Positions 36,504-46,150 of a stretch of 64,000 nt of DNA are shown here, one piece after another. Each line of letters starts with the position of its first letter. Position 1 is the stretch's first letter. Source of the stretch: Trichobilharzia szidati (Eukaryota > Platyhelminthes > Trematoda > Strigeidida > Schistosomatidae); NCBI GenBank assembly GCA_944472155.2, contig OX235273.1, positions 31,903,204-31,967,203 on the forward strand, in the 5' to 3' direction. A program made the translations under genes and the position numbers. The notes under the pieces were generated by a model. It worked only from the letters and a program-made list of their open reading frames with translations. It did no database searches and was not told where the DNA came from.

Positions 36504-36677
36504 CGCACTGCAAGCCCGTTCTCCTACCAACTTTTGCACATTGTGGAATCTCTGTCTATTCATGAGAAAATCAAATGCTCATCAGCAGCATACCAATACC
36601 TGTGGATCATTCTTTCCTGGAATCTTCGATATATTCCTGTGGATATCCATCTAGTTTTATCTCCCCACTTCTTAAGG
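36504..36677 (+). CDS. Second exon of the unidentified S1 gene
   Basis: After CATCTGTGCACAG the exon runs 174 bp, 58 codons in phase 0, to donor GTAATG. It reads RTASPFSYQLLHIVESL, then a section with YQYLWIILSWNLRYIPVDIH and a final LVLSPHFLR. Reading through the donor would soon meet a stop (GTA ATG ACT AGA TAA). The only base difference seen in its mirror copy at 48984-49157 is CTA to CTG, a synonymous Leu change, while neighbouring intron DNA differs more. The exon is longer and more protein-like than others in S1. The downstream exon could not be found. Confidence 0.5.
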
Positions 36678-37060
36678 GTAATGACTAGATAAGTTATGAC
36701 CTGTCACATTTCTTCAAAGCCGAGGTTATCAGTGATGGATAAGAATAGAAGGATCGTTCATGAGAATGTTTTCTTAAGCTCCCGAATCCCTCACCAGTGT
36801 GTAATTCAAGCTGATGAGTAGTGGCTCAAAGTGAGTGATCATCTATAATCAATGATCACAGTGTGAGTCCAGCCTCTTAGAAGTCCGGAAACATAAATTA
36901 AAACTGATGTAAACTGTAAAGTACCAACGAAAAAAATAACGAAAATCACACACTCGCTGATTGATTGGTTAAAGAATGTAAACTGTATAGATAGATGTAA
37001 ATAGCTGTTCGATCACTTGAAGAAAATACACGTTGGCTTCCGTGTCTCGCCTTGTGCTGT

Positions 37061-37135
37061 TCCAGTGGCAGTAGCAGTGGCAGTGGCAGTGCAGTGGCAG
37101 TGGCAGTGGCAGTGGCAGTGGCAGTGGCAGTGGTA
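37061..37135. repeat. Hexanucleotide microsatellite (CAGTGG)n
   Basis: About a dozen units of CAGTGG/GGCAGT. The mirror position near 48595-48625 in S1' has only about four units, so the tract has changed length since the inverted duplication. Confidence 0.85.
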
Positions 37136-37299
37136 GTCGTAGTCGTAGTTGTAGTTGTAATGGTAGTGATTTATTAATATTATGTGATTGACATGCTCAA
37201 CCTTGTCATCTTTGCCACATTATCGTTGAAAGAAATATGAAAACCAACACTGTGATTTCTATTTTTATAGTTACACTTATTAGTAGTAGTATTAATATT

Positions 37300-37330
37300 A
37301 TCGTTGTTACTCTTGTTGTTGTTGCTGTTG
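37300..37330. other. Empty site of a PLE insertion
   Basis: Read on the minus strand, this gives AACAACAAGAGT once, running straight into ACAACGATAATATT. In the mirror spacer S1' the same AACAACAAGAGT occurs on both sides of a 1.37-kb PLE (47040-48406). This is therefore the pre-insertion state. Confidence 0.9.
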
Positions 37331-38147
37331 TTGTTATGATTACACTTTTGCTTAGTAATCTTATGATTAATTACATCTTGCTTGTTGCTTGTAATCCTCA
37401 ACAGTTGGTTGACTGATTGGTCTACTCAGTGTGCAGTGACGGCATGGTGACAGTGCTAGTGGTCACTGTGAGTAGTGAGATGATGCTGATGACAGTGCAG
37501 TGCAGTGCAGTGCAGTGCAGTGTTGTGGTGTGCATCTTTTCGAGGACATTTGAATTTAGGGAGAAGAACGAAATGGTGTGTATCCAGCTATCCGGCCAGC
37601 CAGCCGGCGAGTCAGCCTAGGTGAGATTGACATGACAGAGATTAGAATCCAGCTATCTGGCTCTGTCCACCGAATGACGGCGACTAAGCAAAGTTTGCAT
37701 TTAAGAATTGCAGAATGCAAAGTGTTTTCCAATTTATCCACGTCAGTCAGCGAGTCAATCAATCAATTGAAACTATTCCAAAATGGGGATTAAGACGCAT
37801 GCATCGGCCCACTAACTAAATGAATAACCAACGAGCTGAAGAACTAATCAACCAACGGATGTACGAACCAACCAATCAACCAGCCAACCAACCAGATGCA
37901 ATGACGGACTGAGCCACAAATACAAAGATTGCTTATTTGTTCATCACATGGTGAATAGGTGAAAGGGAAAAATGAATTGCCAGGCTGGCGAGTGAGCGAG
38001 CAAGCGAGCGAGCGATTAAGCCACCTGGTGAACAAGTCATCGATCTTCCAAACGGTTGAGCGGTCGATCGTTCGAGTGAGCATGTCAATCAAACCATTTC
38101 ACATTACGCGTACTCGTTGATTCCACTGATTGATTACTGATCAGCTG

Positions 38148-38207
38148 ACTTCGAGTGTGACCACGGGTTCGCTCGACTTCGAGGTTAACTTCGAGGAGTA
38201 TAAAAAG
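38148..38207 (+). promoter_or_regulatory. Core promoter of gene B: TATA box and three ACTTCGAG motifs
   Basis: ACTTCGAG lies at 38148-38155, 38176-38183 and 38188-38195, followed by TATAAAAAG at 38199-38207. The ATG is at 38253, so transcription should start near 38230. No known flatworm factor is assigned to the motif. Confidence 0.68.
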
Positions 38208-38252
38208 CACGGTGTATGTGAGTAGGTAGCTTCAAGTTGACAGTAAACGACA

Positions 38253-38920
38253 ATGCAGATGTTCACTGTATGTTAGAATACTCTGGTTGTATAATATTGT
38301 ATGCCTTCCTTCCTGATGGGCATTTTCATTTCAGCTCGTCTTAGTTGTACTCGTTGCATCACTGGGATTCGAAATGGGAGGTAAGTATTCCTCCTGCGTC
38401 TCCTCCTGCTCCTGCTGCTCCTGCTCCTGCTCCTCTTCCTACTCCACGTCATCATCAACATCAACGTCATGACCATGATCACTCGTTGACATAAGAGAAG
38501 AGATAGACAATGCAGACAGACAAATAACACATTCACTCAGTAGAAATGATGTCATTACATGCTACCTTAGTTGATGAGACAATGAATGAAGGAGTGAGTG
38601 AGTTGGTGATAGAGCGAGTCGGTGGGTCAGTTAGTGAGTGAGTGAGTGAGTGAGTGTGTGGGTGAGTGGGTGAGTGAGTGAGTGTGTGGGTGGGTGAATG
38701 TATGAAGCGAGTAATGGCTGAGTATTAAATTGTGGTGTTTTGTTGTTTTGTGATTTCAGTCATTGCAGGTCCAGTTCCAGAACCAGCAGCAGCAGCAAAC
38801 AGTGGTTGTGCTGGCTGTCCTGGTGGATGCCCCAAATGCCGTGGAGGGTGTTGTGGATGCCGTGGATGCCGAGGTGGAAATTGTCCAGGTGGCTGCTGTA
38901 AAGGCTGCCGAAGACATTAA
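38253..38920 (+). CDS. Gene B: small secreted Cys/Gly-rich protein, long form (73 aa)
   Basis: Exons: 38253-38267, 38335-38380 and 38760-38920. Introns are GT-AG (67 and 379 bp). The total is 222 bp, 73 residues. Exons 1-2 encode a signal peptide (MQMFTLVLVVLVASLGF). Exon 3 gives the pro-like GPVPEPAAAANSG and then a domain with 12 Cys in 37 residues (CAGCPGGCPKC, CRGGCCGCRGC, NCPGGCCKGC) and a basic C-terminus RRH. The ATG at 38253 is chosen because it lies just after the predicted start site and gives the only signal peptide across the splice. The paired-Cys and Gly pattern could form a disulfide knot or bind metal; neither is shown. B faces C across a transposon-filled spacer. Confidence 0.8.
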
Positions 38921-39073
38921 ACATTAACGCAGCAGACATCAATTGACTAATTAAACAGAACACCTCATTATTCAAACAAGCTTTCCTGCGTGAAGAAAAT
39001 ACTGTCATCATTGATCTGAAGACGGTGGACAATGTGTACTTTTAGATAGATATCCTCTGTACAACTTACTAAT

Positions 39074-39079
39074 AATAAA
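39074..39079 (+). terminator. Poly(A) signal of gene B
   Basis: AATAAA, 154 bases after the stop codon and at the equivalent position in A, C, D and E. Confidence 0.7.
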
Positions 39080-39099
39080 TACACTTGCATTATCCAAAT

Positions 39100-40103
39100 C
39101 ACACCTTTCAGACTTCTTCTTTTTCACTCAATTGTCTGTCAATCAGCGAAGCTCTGATTCTCCCCTCCCCTCCCCTCACGCTCACCGAAATTACCATCGA
39201 ACCATCTTGTGTAAATTCCTCTGTGTTTCAACCAGATACTTCGTTGCTTCATCGGTTGGTCATTTAGTCAGTGAGACAGTTCGTCAGGCTGTTGGTCAGT
39301 CGAGTAGGCGTGCAGTCAGCCAGTGAGAGAGAGAGAAAGCCAGTAAGTGGCTAAGTAAGGGAGGGAGGGAGGGAGCGAGGGAGTGAGTAAGTAAATGAGT
39401 GAGTGAGTGAGTCATGGAGGGAGTTGGTCAGCTAGGCAGTGAATGATGTGGCGTGTTGATTTCTGCCAGTTGAATTGAGGCATGAATCTCTGCTGAATGG
39501 AATTTAAAGTATACGAAAATATGATTGATATATTCGGCCAAATAAACCAGCATCCATCCATCCAAAATGGTCAGTCAGCCATTCAGTAGTCAGGCAGTCA
39601 GGTGGGCAGTCAGTCAGCAAGCACGTAAGCACGTAATCAAGTCAGAAAGAAAGTAATTGAGTAAGCCAGCCAGCCAGCCAGCAAGCGAGCAAGCAAGTGA
39701 TTATGCAAGTAACTACGTAATGAAATGTCCGGATTTTTAATAGAGTACTTATTTCACTGAGTAATGATTGCGTGAATATTAGGCAGGTGCTTGTTTAGTT
39801 GAAGACGTCTTCAGTGAGTGATGTTCATGGGCAGTCAGCCAGTGTTGGAGACAAAATATCATTAAGTGCCTAGGTAAGGTAGGAGTGAGTAAGTAAATGA
39901 ATGAGTGAGATTATCAAGGCAGTGTTTTGTTAGCCAGTCAGTGAAGAGAGATTGTATTTGGGAGAAATTAGTCGTGCGGTAGGAGACTACTGAGTGAAAG
40001 TAACGCCAGAGAACGGGAATTCTTGACATTCAACTACATCTTAAAGACAATTTTCACTCATTCATTCAAAAATATTAATAATAAGAATCATGATAATAAT
40101 CAG
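39100..40103. repeat. 3' flank of gene B, four-base periodic repeat DNA
   Basis: Made of GTCA/GTGA/GAGG-type periodic sequence with a unique core. It is the direct counterpart of 54400-55360 and the inverse of 44480-45270. The frames in it are shared only because the DNA was copied, and none looks like a protein. Confidence 0.65.
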
Positions 40104-40105
40104 AC

Positions 40106-40733
40106 ATGTCATCCTACCCTCCAAACGACAACCTATAACTTCACATTTATCACAACCTGTTTTTCCATTGTGACCGACGGTTTGTTTTACCTTAGAACGA
40201 GCAGGCGTGTCACATATAAATGCTAGAACACTTACAGTCACACTCCCACCCCACTTCTCATCATATAGACCGTTTTTATAAAGATCTTTCAATTCAACTA
40301 ATAGGTCCATAGAAACCTCATTGAAGTTGTTCGGTTTTCTCAAACCGCCATGTATGCCAATTAAGAAAACGTCACTGACGTATGGAGTTGTGATACGACC
40401 TAGGAATGGCCATAATTGCTGCTAAGAACTGTTCGATATAGATAAACCGTCATAGTTGATTTGCAAGCCAATATGTTGAAAAGTACCGTAGTCAATCCAA
40501 CTATCTTGATAACGCTGTAGATTTTCCTTCAGTCCAACGTGATAGTAAACACCTTGTCCAAGAAATCTAGGTACACACATGCCGCTATCTTTTAGCAAGC
40601 CTCTTATGGTTGTTGGTACATGTGGATTAAATTTACGCATACAGTTCAAGATATCTTGCGCAACAGCCCCTGTTACATTGTTCCTAAGGAACAATTCCAT
40701 AATTGACTTTCTGACCAGCTCTTTTTGGGTCAT
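40106..40733 (-). pseudogene. CACTA transposase, truncated (copy in B-C spacer)
   Basis: It begins MTQKELVRKSIMELFLRNN and shows DILNCMRKFNPHVPTTIRGLLK, then YYHVGLKENLQRY. A TAG at 40422 interrupts the frame, after which it continues QQLWPFLGRITTPY...GLRKPNNFNEVSMDLLVELKDLY and CDTPARSKVKQTVGHNGKTGCDKCEVIG. Cys-containing CxKCxxxG pieces of this kind occur in transposases of CACTA elements. The C-terminal half is missing because of the deletion at 40105. The same TAG is present at 56272, so that mutation predates the duplication. It cannot make an active enzyme. Confidence 0.7.
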
Positions 40734-40737
40734 CTTT

Positions 40738-41355
40738 TCAGGAATAACCTGAAGTTCTATTAAAATTAATTATTACATAATAATAAATGTTACGGTTCTC
40801 CTCAATTTGTGAAACAATAGCGACGGTCTCACTAGTACTAGGTATACCCACTGTCCCCTGTACAGATGAACTTGAAGGCAAAGTTACTTTATTATCCCTT
40901 GTCACCTCTTCTCTAGATAAGCAGTAACGTTTCCAGAAGTCCCAGTCACTAAATGCTGCATCACGTAACCGTTTTTGACGGCGATAAAATGTGGAGTAGC
41001 TGTATCCAAGGTATTCATGCAGTTTACCAGAAGATATTCCTCTCTTACGACTTGTTGCAGAATGCTGAATACCCGTATCTAACACATTATCTGAGTTGTT
41101 TTCCTTATAACAGAAATGGACAAATAGACAACCAAAATCTAACTCACCTGCATGATTTATAAATCCTGTAAGGATGGTCTCTGTATGTAAGGAGTACTGC
41201 TTATATACCTCTAGGCAAACATCCGTTTTCTTAATATGAAAAGGGATGACAGATGTATTGTAATCACAACTGTTAACATTTTCCTTACAGCAAGTGTTTG
41301 TTTTCGACGGGGAATCAACACAATCACCCCCACCTTGTTTCGTTTGGATTCCCAA
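40738..41355 (-). pseudogene. N-terminal ORF of the CACTA-like element (B-C spacer)
   Basis: A 205-codon minus-strand frame. It contains TDVCLEVYKQYSLHTETILTGF, a segment with RKRGISSGKLHEYLGYSYSTFYRRQKRLR and DAAFSDWDFWKRYCLS. No catalytic motif can be named, but the basic Tyr/Arg-rich part could bind DNA. The related frame at 57151-56588 is shorter because of an 18-codon difference near the start. The two transposon ORFs are in different frames and may be joined by splicing in the active element. Confidence 0.6.
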
Positions 41356-42131
41356 GGTTTTAATATATGACCTCGTAAAGAGTGCTCAACAATCGAAAAA
41401 TTTACACTTCACTTATGACAAGTATCCTTTTTCATCTAAGGGATTTCAGTTTTCATTCCCCCTTTGTTTCGTTTTCAATTTTGTGTTTCATATTTCGTTA
41501 TATTTCATTCATGATAAGTATATGTTTTCATTTGTTGTAGTTAACCCATTTTTTTATATATGTCCAAACCAATTTCTCTTTTAACGGTTTGAAAAAATTT
41601 GGGCATTGGGTATATGATATTCATTATAATATAGGTTTTTGTATTTCCCAATGAATGAAAAACAAAACGATATTGTTTTTACTGACGTTTCGCTATTTAA
41701 TGCTAATAGCTTTATCAAAGTATTATTAAACCGGAATTTACAAAATCTCAGCATATATATAACAAACAGTTAGGGGGTGAGAAAATAGACATAGGTCAAG
41801 TTAAAGGGACATATTGAAAGTAAAAATAGCAATGAAGATAACTAAACCAGATAACAAAGGTAATAGTACGTCTGTTATGATATCAAAATAAAGTTTACTA
41901 ACTTGATCATCGTTCGTCTGTCTGGGGCCATTTTTAGTTGTCAAGTTGGTCAATTGGTGAAGATAACAAAATCAAGTGTGGATTGTTGGATTTGATCGGT
42001 GTGTAAAATTATAAAAGTAGTGTGTGTTTACATAGTGAACTTGCTTATCACATTCGTGTTGATTTTGTCACTTGGTGGGGGAGGGAGGAGTTGTAACCAG
42101 GTCAGATTCTGTTTTAGTCCATCATTCCTAT

Positions 42132-42407
42132 TCAGTTTAGACAATTTGGATTCCACTTGATATGAAGTGCTTCTGATGATATGAGACGTTCTTTGTGATT
42201 TCTGAAGTTTTTCTGGATTATTTCAATATTGTCGAAGTCAATGTTGTGGCTTGATTCTATAGCGTGTAGACCTATGGCTGATGATTTTTCAAGTTTTTGT
42301 AGTTCAACGGGATTTCTCGGTGGTCGAAGAGATGCTCTACGGTGTTCATTTCTTCTGATTTTGATTTCTCGAGATGTTTGTCCGATGTATATCGCATCAC
42401 ATTCCAA
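42132..42407 (-). pseudogene. PLE GIY-YIG endonuclease end (left arm)
   Basis: The GIY-YIG core is ECDAIYIGQTSREIKIRRNEH, followed by HAIESSHNIDFDNIEIIQ and RLISSEALHIKWNPNCLN. In PLEs this domain nicks target DNA for insertion. The reverse transcriptase is missing. An inverted duplicate lies at 42653-42928. Confidence 0.8.
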
Positions 42408-42652
42408 GCATTTTATTTTATAGACACAATTAGATAGAGAATCTTTAGGGATCTGGTCTATTATATGGACAAGGTTGCTTTGAAGTGTGTCTGATGTTTA
42501 GAAGAAAACTCCAGTGTCGAGCTGATTGAGTACTCTTCTGATATCATCTGACGTCTCTGCTCTATATGGAATGACGACTGTTGAGGTCCATGTTTTCGGA
42601 ATGCGTTTTCGGCCATACTTAATGTCTGTGTTGATTTTGTTGATGAAGTTCC

Positions 42653-42928
42653 ATGGGTAGTGATGCGATATACATCGGACAAACATCTCGAGAAATCAAA
42701 ATCAGAAGAAATGAACACCGTAGAGCATCTCTTCGACCACCGAGAAATCCCGTTGAACTACAAAAACTTGAAAAATCATCAGCCATAGGTCTACACGCTA
42801 TAGAATCAAGCCACAACATTGACTTCGACAATATTGAAATAATCCAGAAAAACTTCAGAAATCACAAAGAACGTCTCATATCATCAGAAGCACTTCATAT
42901 CAAGTGGAATCCAAATTGTCTAAACTGA
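42653..42928 (+). pseudogene. PLE GIY-YIG endonuclease end (right arm, inverted duplicate)
   Basis: Same 89 C-terminal residues as the left-arm copy, starting inside the GIY-YIG core (SDAIYIGQTSREIKI). The Met-Gly start is created by the junction at 42660 and is not an original start. Sequence identity with the left arm appears essentially complete over the frame. Confidence 0.8.
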
Positions 42929-43342
42929 ATAGGAATGATGGACTAAAACAGAATCTGACCTGGTTACAACTCCTCCCTCGTCCCCCACCAAGTGACAAAA
43001 TCAACACGAATGTGATAAGCAAGTTCACTATGTAAACACACACTACTTTTATAATTTTACACACCGATCAAATCCAACAATGCACACTTGATTTTGTTAT
43101 CTTCACCAATTGACCAACTTGACAACTAAAAATGGCCCCAGACAGACGAACGATGATCAAGTTAGTAAACTTTATTTTGATATCATAACAGACGTACTAT
43201 TACCTTTGTTATCTGGTTTAGTTATCTTCATTGCTATTTTTACTTTCAATATGTCCCTTTAACTTGACCTATGTCTATTTTCTCACCCCCTAACTGTTTG
43301 TTATATATATGCTGAGATTTTGTAAATTCCGGTTTAATAATA

Positions 43343-43382
43343 CTTTGATAAAGCTATTAGCATTAAATAGCGAAACGTCAGT
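43343..43382 (+). ncRNA. Hammerhead-ribozyme-like motif in a PLE arm
   Basis: TTGATAA is followed by a perfect 6-bp stem (GCTATT with AATAGC, loop AGCATTA) and then CGAAACGTC. This matches the CUGAUGA - stem II - GAAA order of PLE hammerheads except that core positions C3 and G8 read U and A, which would still pair. The third stem is not evident, so it may be a half-motif or inactive. The mirror copy is at about 41678-41717. Confidence 0.45.
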
Positions 43383-43404
43383 AAAAACAATATCGTTTTG
43401 TTTT

Positions 43405-43587
43405 TCATTCATTGGGAAATACAAAACCTTTATTATAACCCATTTTTTGTTCTAATGCTTTTGGACTTTTAAATCGTGGGCCTATCATAAGTGAACCGTT
43501 ATCATTTATTCTTACACATAAATCGTGACAAATGTATTCGCTCGACTGTTTAAAGTGCTTTAGGAATGGCCCAATATATTCTCTCAA
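43405..43587 (-). pseudogene. Unrecognised coding-like fragment cut by the PLE
   Basis: The frame reads REYIGPFLKHFKQSSEYICH, then RINDNGSLMIGPRFKSPKALEQKMGYN, and runs into the PLE boundary. Rejoined across the PLE it continues briefly (EYHIPNAQIF) to a stop. It may be the C-terminal part of another transposon ORF. It is absent from the D-E spacer. Confidence 0.35.
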
Positions 43588-43589
43588 AA

Positions 43590-44480
43590 TTGTTTCGGTT
43601 TTCCATTTTTCACCTCATTTTTATTCAGCTGTTATCAAATTTCGGAACGATGCACTAAAAATTTTTTCCCCATAGCTGGTAGAATACACACTAGACACAA
43701 CCTACCTTGCTTATAATTTTGTTTTCATTGGTGACCTCGTCTCAACTGAACTGTAATCAAATTCAGGGACACTGTCACAAACGAAATATATTATTCATTT
43801 CAATCTTCATATGTGATAAATTCACATTCCCCTACCTCCCTGTTGAATTATGTTTTCGTTGTCACACCTCCGGTCAAATAGACCAATCACGTCATATGTA
43901 ATTCGCAGAAAAGTATGTAGCCGTCACACTACATACTCTGTGTGAAACCTACTCTTTGCTGATTGGTTGGTTTCAATATACTATGTCGAGAGAGAGAGTG
44001 CTATTTTTCAGTATTAACCGCAGCAGTTAACGCATGCAGTGCTTATTTTCAGCACTGAAGGCATTATTTCAGATGTTGATCTTTTTTTAAGATTTTGTCG
44101 CATTAATTAAGCACCCAGCTCTCTTTTTTAGCACGACCAGCTTTATTTCATAACATAGGGGTTAGAAAAAATATTCATTTACCATAAAAAAGCATTATCG
44201 ACGCATAGGTTAGAATAAGTTCAGAATTGTTGTAAGCTTGGGGTTTAAGTCGACTTGTTTATCTGAAGGCTTCCAGTCAAGCATCCATGCCATTTGGTAC
44301 TCCGTAGTGTCACGTTCCTGCACAATCCCCAGCCAGCTAAGAAATTATCTCGCAATCAGATTTGGTCTCGAAATATATTTCGTAATTTGAATGATCCATT
44401 GTAGTGTTTTGCTTTGTCTTTGGTCTACCCGGAACGAATACTACAAAAGTTGTGGATATTAGATCTTGCGTTAGTATACT
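43590..44480. repeat. Spacer core shared with 57250-57350 and 60225-61020
   Basis: Direct counterpart of the D-E spacer. It contains a (GA)n tract near 43988, paired motifs such as GCAGCAGTTAACGCATGC, and a TTTTTTAAGATTTTGTCGC segment. No coding frame is convincing. Here it is continuous across position 43681, whereas in the D-E spacer a PLE splits it at the matching site. Confidence 0.7.
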
Positions 44481-45275
44481 AAGTACTATTCGTGAACGTC
44501 AATAACGTCAGCATCTGAACAAGCTATAGTGAGTAGTGTGTTAACGTGAACATCACTCACTGAAGACGTCTTCAACTAAACAAGCACCTGCCTAATATTC
44601 ACGCAATCATTACTCAGTGAAATAAGTACTCTATTAAAAATCCGGACATTTCATTACGTAGTTACTTGCATAATCACTTGCTCGCTCGCTTGCTGGCTGG
44701 CTGGCTGGCTTACTCAATTACTTTCTTTCTGACTTGATTACGTGCTTACGTGCTTGCTGACTGACTGCCCACCTGACTGCCTGACTACTGAATGGCTGAC
44801 TGACCATTTTGGATGGATGCTGGTTTATTTGGCCGAATATATCAATCATATATTCCATTCAGCAGAGATTCATGCCTCAATTCAACTGGCAGAAATCAAC
44901 ACGCCACATCATTCACTGCCTAGCTGACCAACTCCCTCCATGACTCACTCACTCACTCATTTACTTACTCACTCCCTCGCTCCCTCCCTCCCTCCCTTAC
45001 TTAGCCACTTACTGGCTTTCTCTCTCTCTCACTGGCTGACTGCACGCCTACTCGACTGACCAACAGCCTGACGAACTGTCTCACTGACTAAATGACCAAC
45101 CGATGAAGCAACGAAGTATCTGGTTGAAACACAGAGGAATTTACACAAGATGGTTCGATGCTAATTTCGGTGAGCGTGAGGGGAGGGGATGGGAGAATCA
45201 GAGCTTCGCTGATTGACAGACAATTGAGTGAAAAAGAAGAAGTCTGAAAGGTGTGATTTGGATAATGCAAGTGTA

Positions 45276-45281
45276 TTTATT
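45276..45281 (-). terminator. Poly(A) signal of gene C
   Basis: AATAAA on the minus strand, 154 bases beyond the stop of gene C, as in its siblings. Confidence 0.7.
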
Positions 45282-45434
45282 ATTAGTAAGTTGTACAGAG
45301 GATATCTATCTAAAAGTACACATTGTCCACCGTCTTCAGATCAATGATGACAGTATTTTCTTCACGCAGGAAAGCTTGTTTGAATAATGAGGTGTTCTGT
45401 TTAATTAGTCAATTGATGTCTGCTGCGTTAATGT

Positions 45435-46105
45435 TTAATGTCTTCGGCAGCCTTTACAGCAGCCACCTGGACAATTTCCACCTCGGCATCCACGGCATCC
45501 ACAACACCCTCCACGGCATTTGGGGCATCCACCAGGACAGCCAGCACAACCACTGTTTGCTGCTGCTGCTGCTGGTTCTGGAACTGGACCTGCAATAACT
45601 GAAATCACAAAACAACAAAACACCACAATTTAATACTCAGTCATTACTCGCTTCATACATTCACCCACCCACACACTCACTCACTCACCCACTCACCCAC
45701 ACACTCACTCACTCACTCACTCACTAACTGACCCACCGACTCGCTCTATCACCAACTCAGTCACTCCTTCATTCATTGTCTCATCAACTAAGGTAGCATG
45801 TAATGACATCATTTCTACTGAGTGAATGTGTTATTTGTCTGTCTGCATTGTCTATCTCTTCTCTTATGTCAACGAGTGATCATGGTCATGACGTTGATGT
45901 TGATGATGACGTGGAGTAGGAAGAGGAGCAGGAGCAGGAGCAGCAGGAGGAGGAGGAGACGCAGGAGGAATACTTACCTCCCATTTCGAATCCCAGTGAT
46001 GCAACGAGTACAACTAAGACGAGCTGAAATGAAAATGCCCATCAGGAAGGAAGGCATACAATATTATACAACCAGAGTATTCTAACATACAGTGAACATC
46101 TGCAT
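45435..46105 (-). CDS. Gene C: small secreted Cys/Gly-rich protein, long form (74 aa)
   Basis: Exons on the minus strand: 46105-46091, 46023-45978 and 45598-45435 (15, 46 and 164 bp). It equals gene B except for one extra GCA codon, giving five Ala after GPVPEP. Signal peptide, 12 Cys, Gly-rich spacing and the basic GCRRH end are all kept, as are splice sites and promoter. Copy number in the Ala run varies between members, a sign of slippage in (GCA)n. C is convergent with B and divergent from D. Confidence 0.8.
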
Positions 46106-46150
46106 TGTCGTTTACTGTCAACTTGAAGCTACCTACTCACATACACCGTG

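Larger units (their letters stand above)
30395..39840. repeat. Giant palindrome, left arm (gene A, spacer S1, gene B)
   Basis: This block is the reverse complement of 44480-55100: A pairs with D, B with C and S1 with S1'. The similarity is very high over many kilobases; for example, a 63-codon exon-bearing frame at 35606 is identical to the one at 50045 on the opposite strand. The left edge, about 30395, is where matching to 44470 and 61030 stops, so it is the border between the young array and old DNA. Differences are mainly transposon insertions, microsatellite lengths and small indels. Confidence 0.88.
40104..41470 (-). mobile_element. CACTA/EnSpm-like DNA transposon, internally deleted copy
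   Basis: Minus-strand frames 41355-40738 and 40733-40422, then after one in-frame TAG 40421-40106, match the transposon at 57151-55540 closely. Relative to that copy it lacks 595 bp (55361-55955), so the conserved MH..LGV block is gone and the ORF stops abnormally at 40062. A PLE and other DNA separate its upstream part at 41470 from the matching flank at 43590. Confidence 0.75.
41622..43438 (-). mobile_element. PLE fragment with 780-bp inverted arms
   Basis: Bases 41622-42400 and 42660-43438 are near-perfect reverse complements, separated by about 259 bases. Through centre and left arm the minus strand reads one PLE frame: WNFINKINTDIKYGRKRIPK, a segment with one stop, then SNCVYKIKCLECDAIYIGQTSREIKIRRNEHRR (GIY-YIG). 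The right arm repeats the GIY-YIG end in plus orientation. The arms are extremely alike, so the fold-back is recent or kept alike by conversion. The outer ends contain a hammerhead-like motif. Confidence 0.85.

Noticed and set aside
38732..38920. Simple 62-aa reading of gene B starting MVFCCFVIS
   Set aside because: That start lies inside intron 2. The spliced model provides a TATA box, an ATG at the right distance and a better signal peptide, with conserved splice sites.
43651..43660. CACTAAAAA as the terminal inverted repeat of the CACTA transposon
   Set aside because: A matching reverse-complement end and a target duplication could not be found, so the ends were left undefined.
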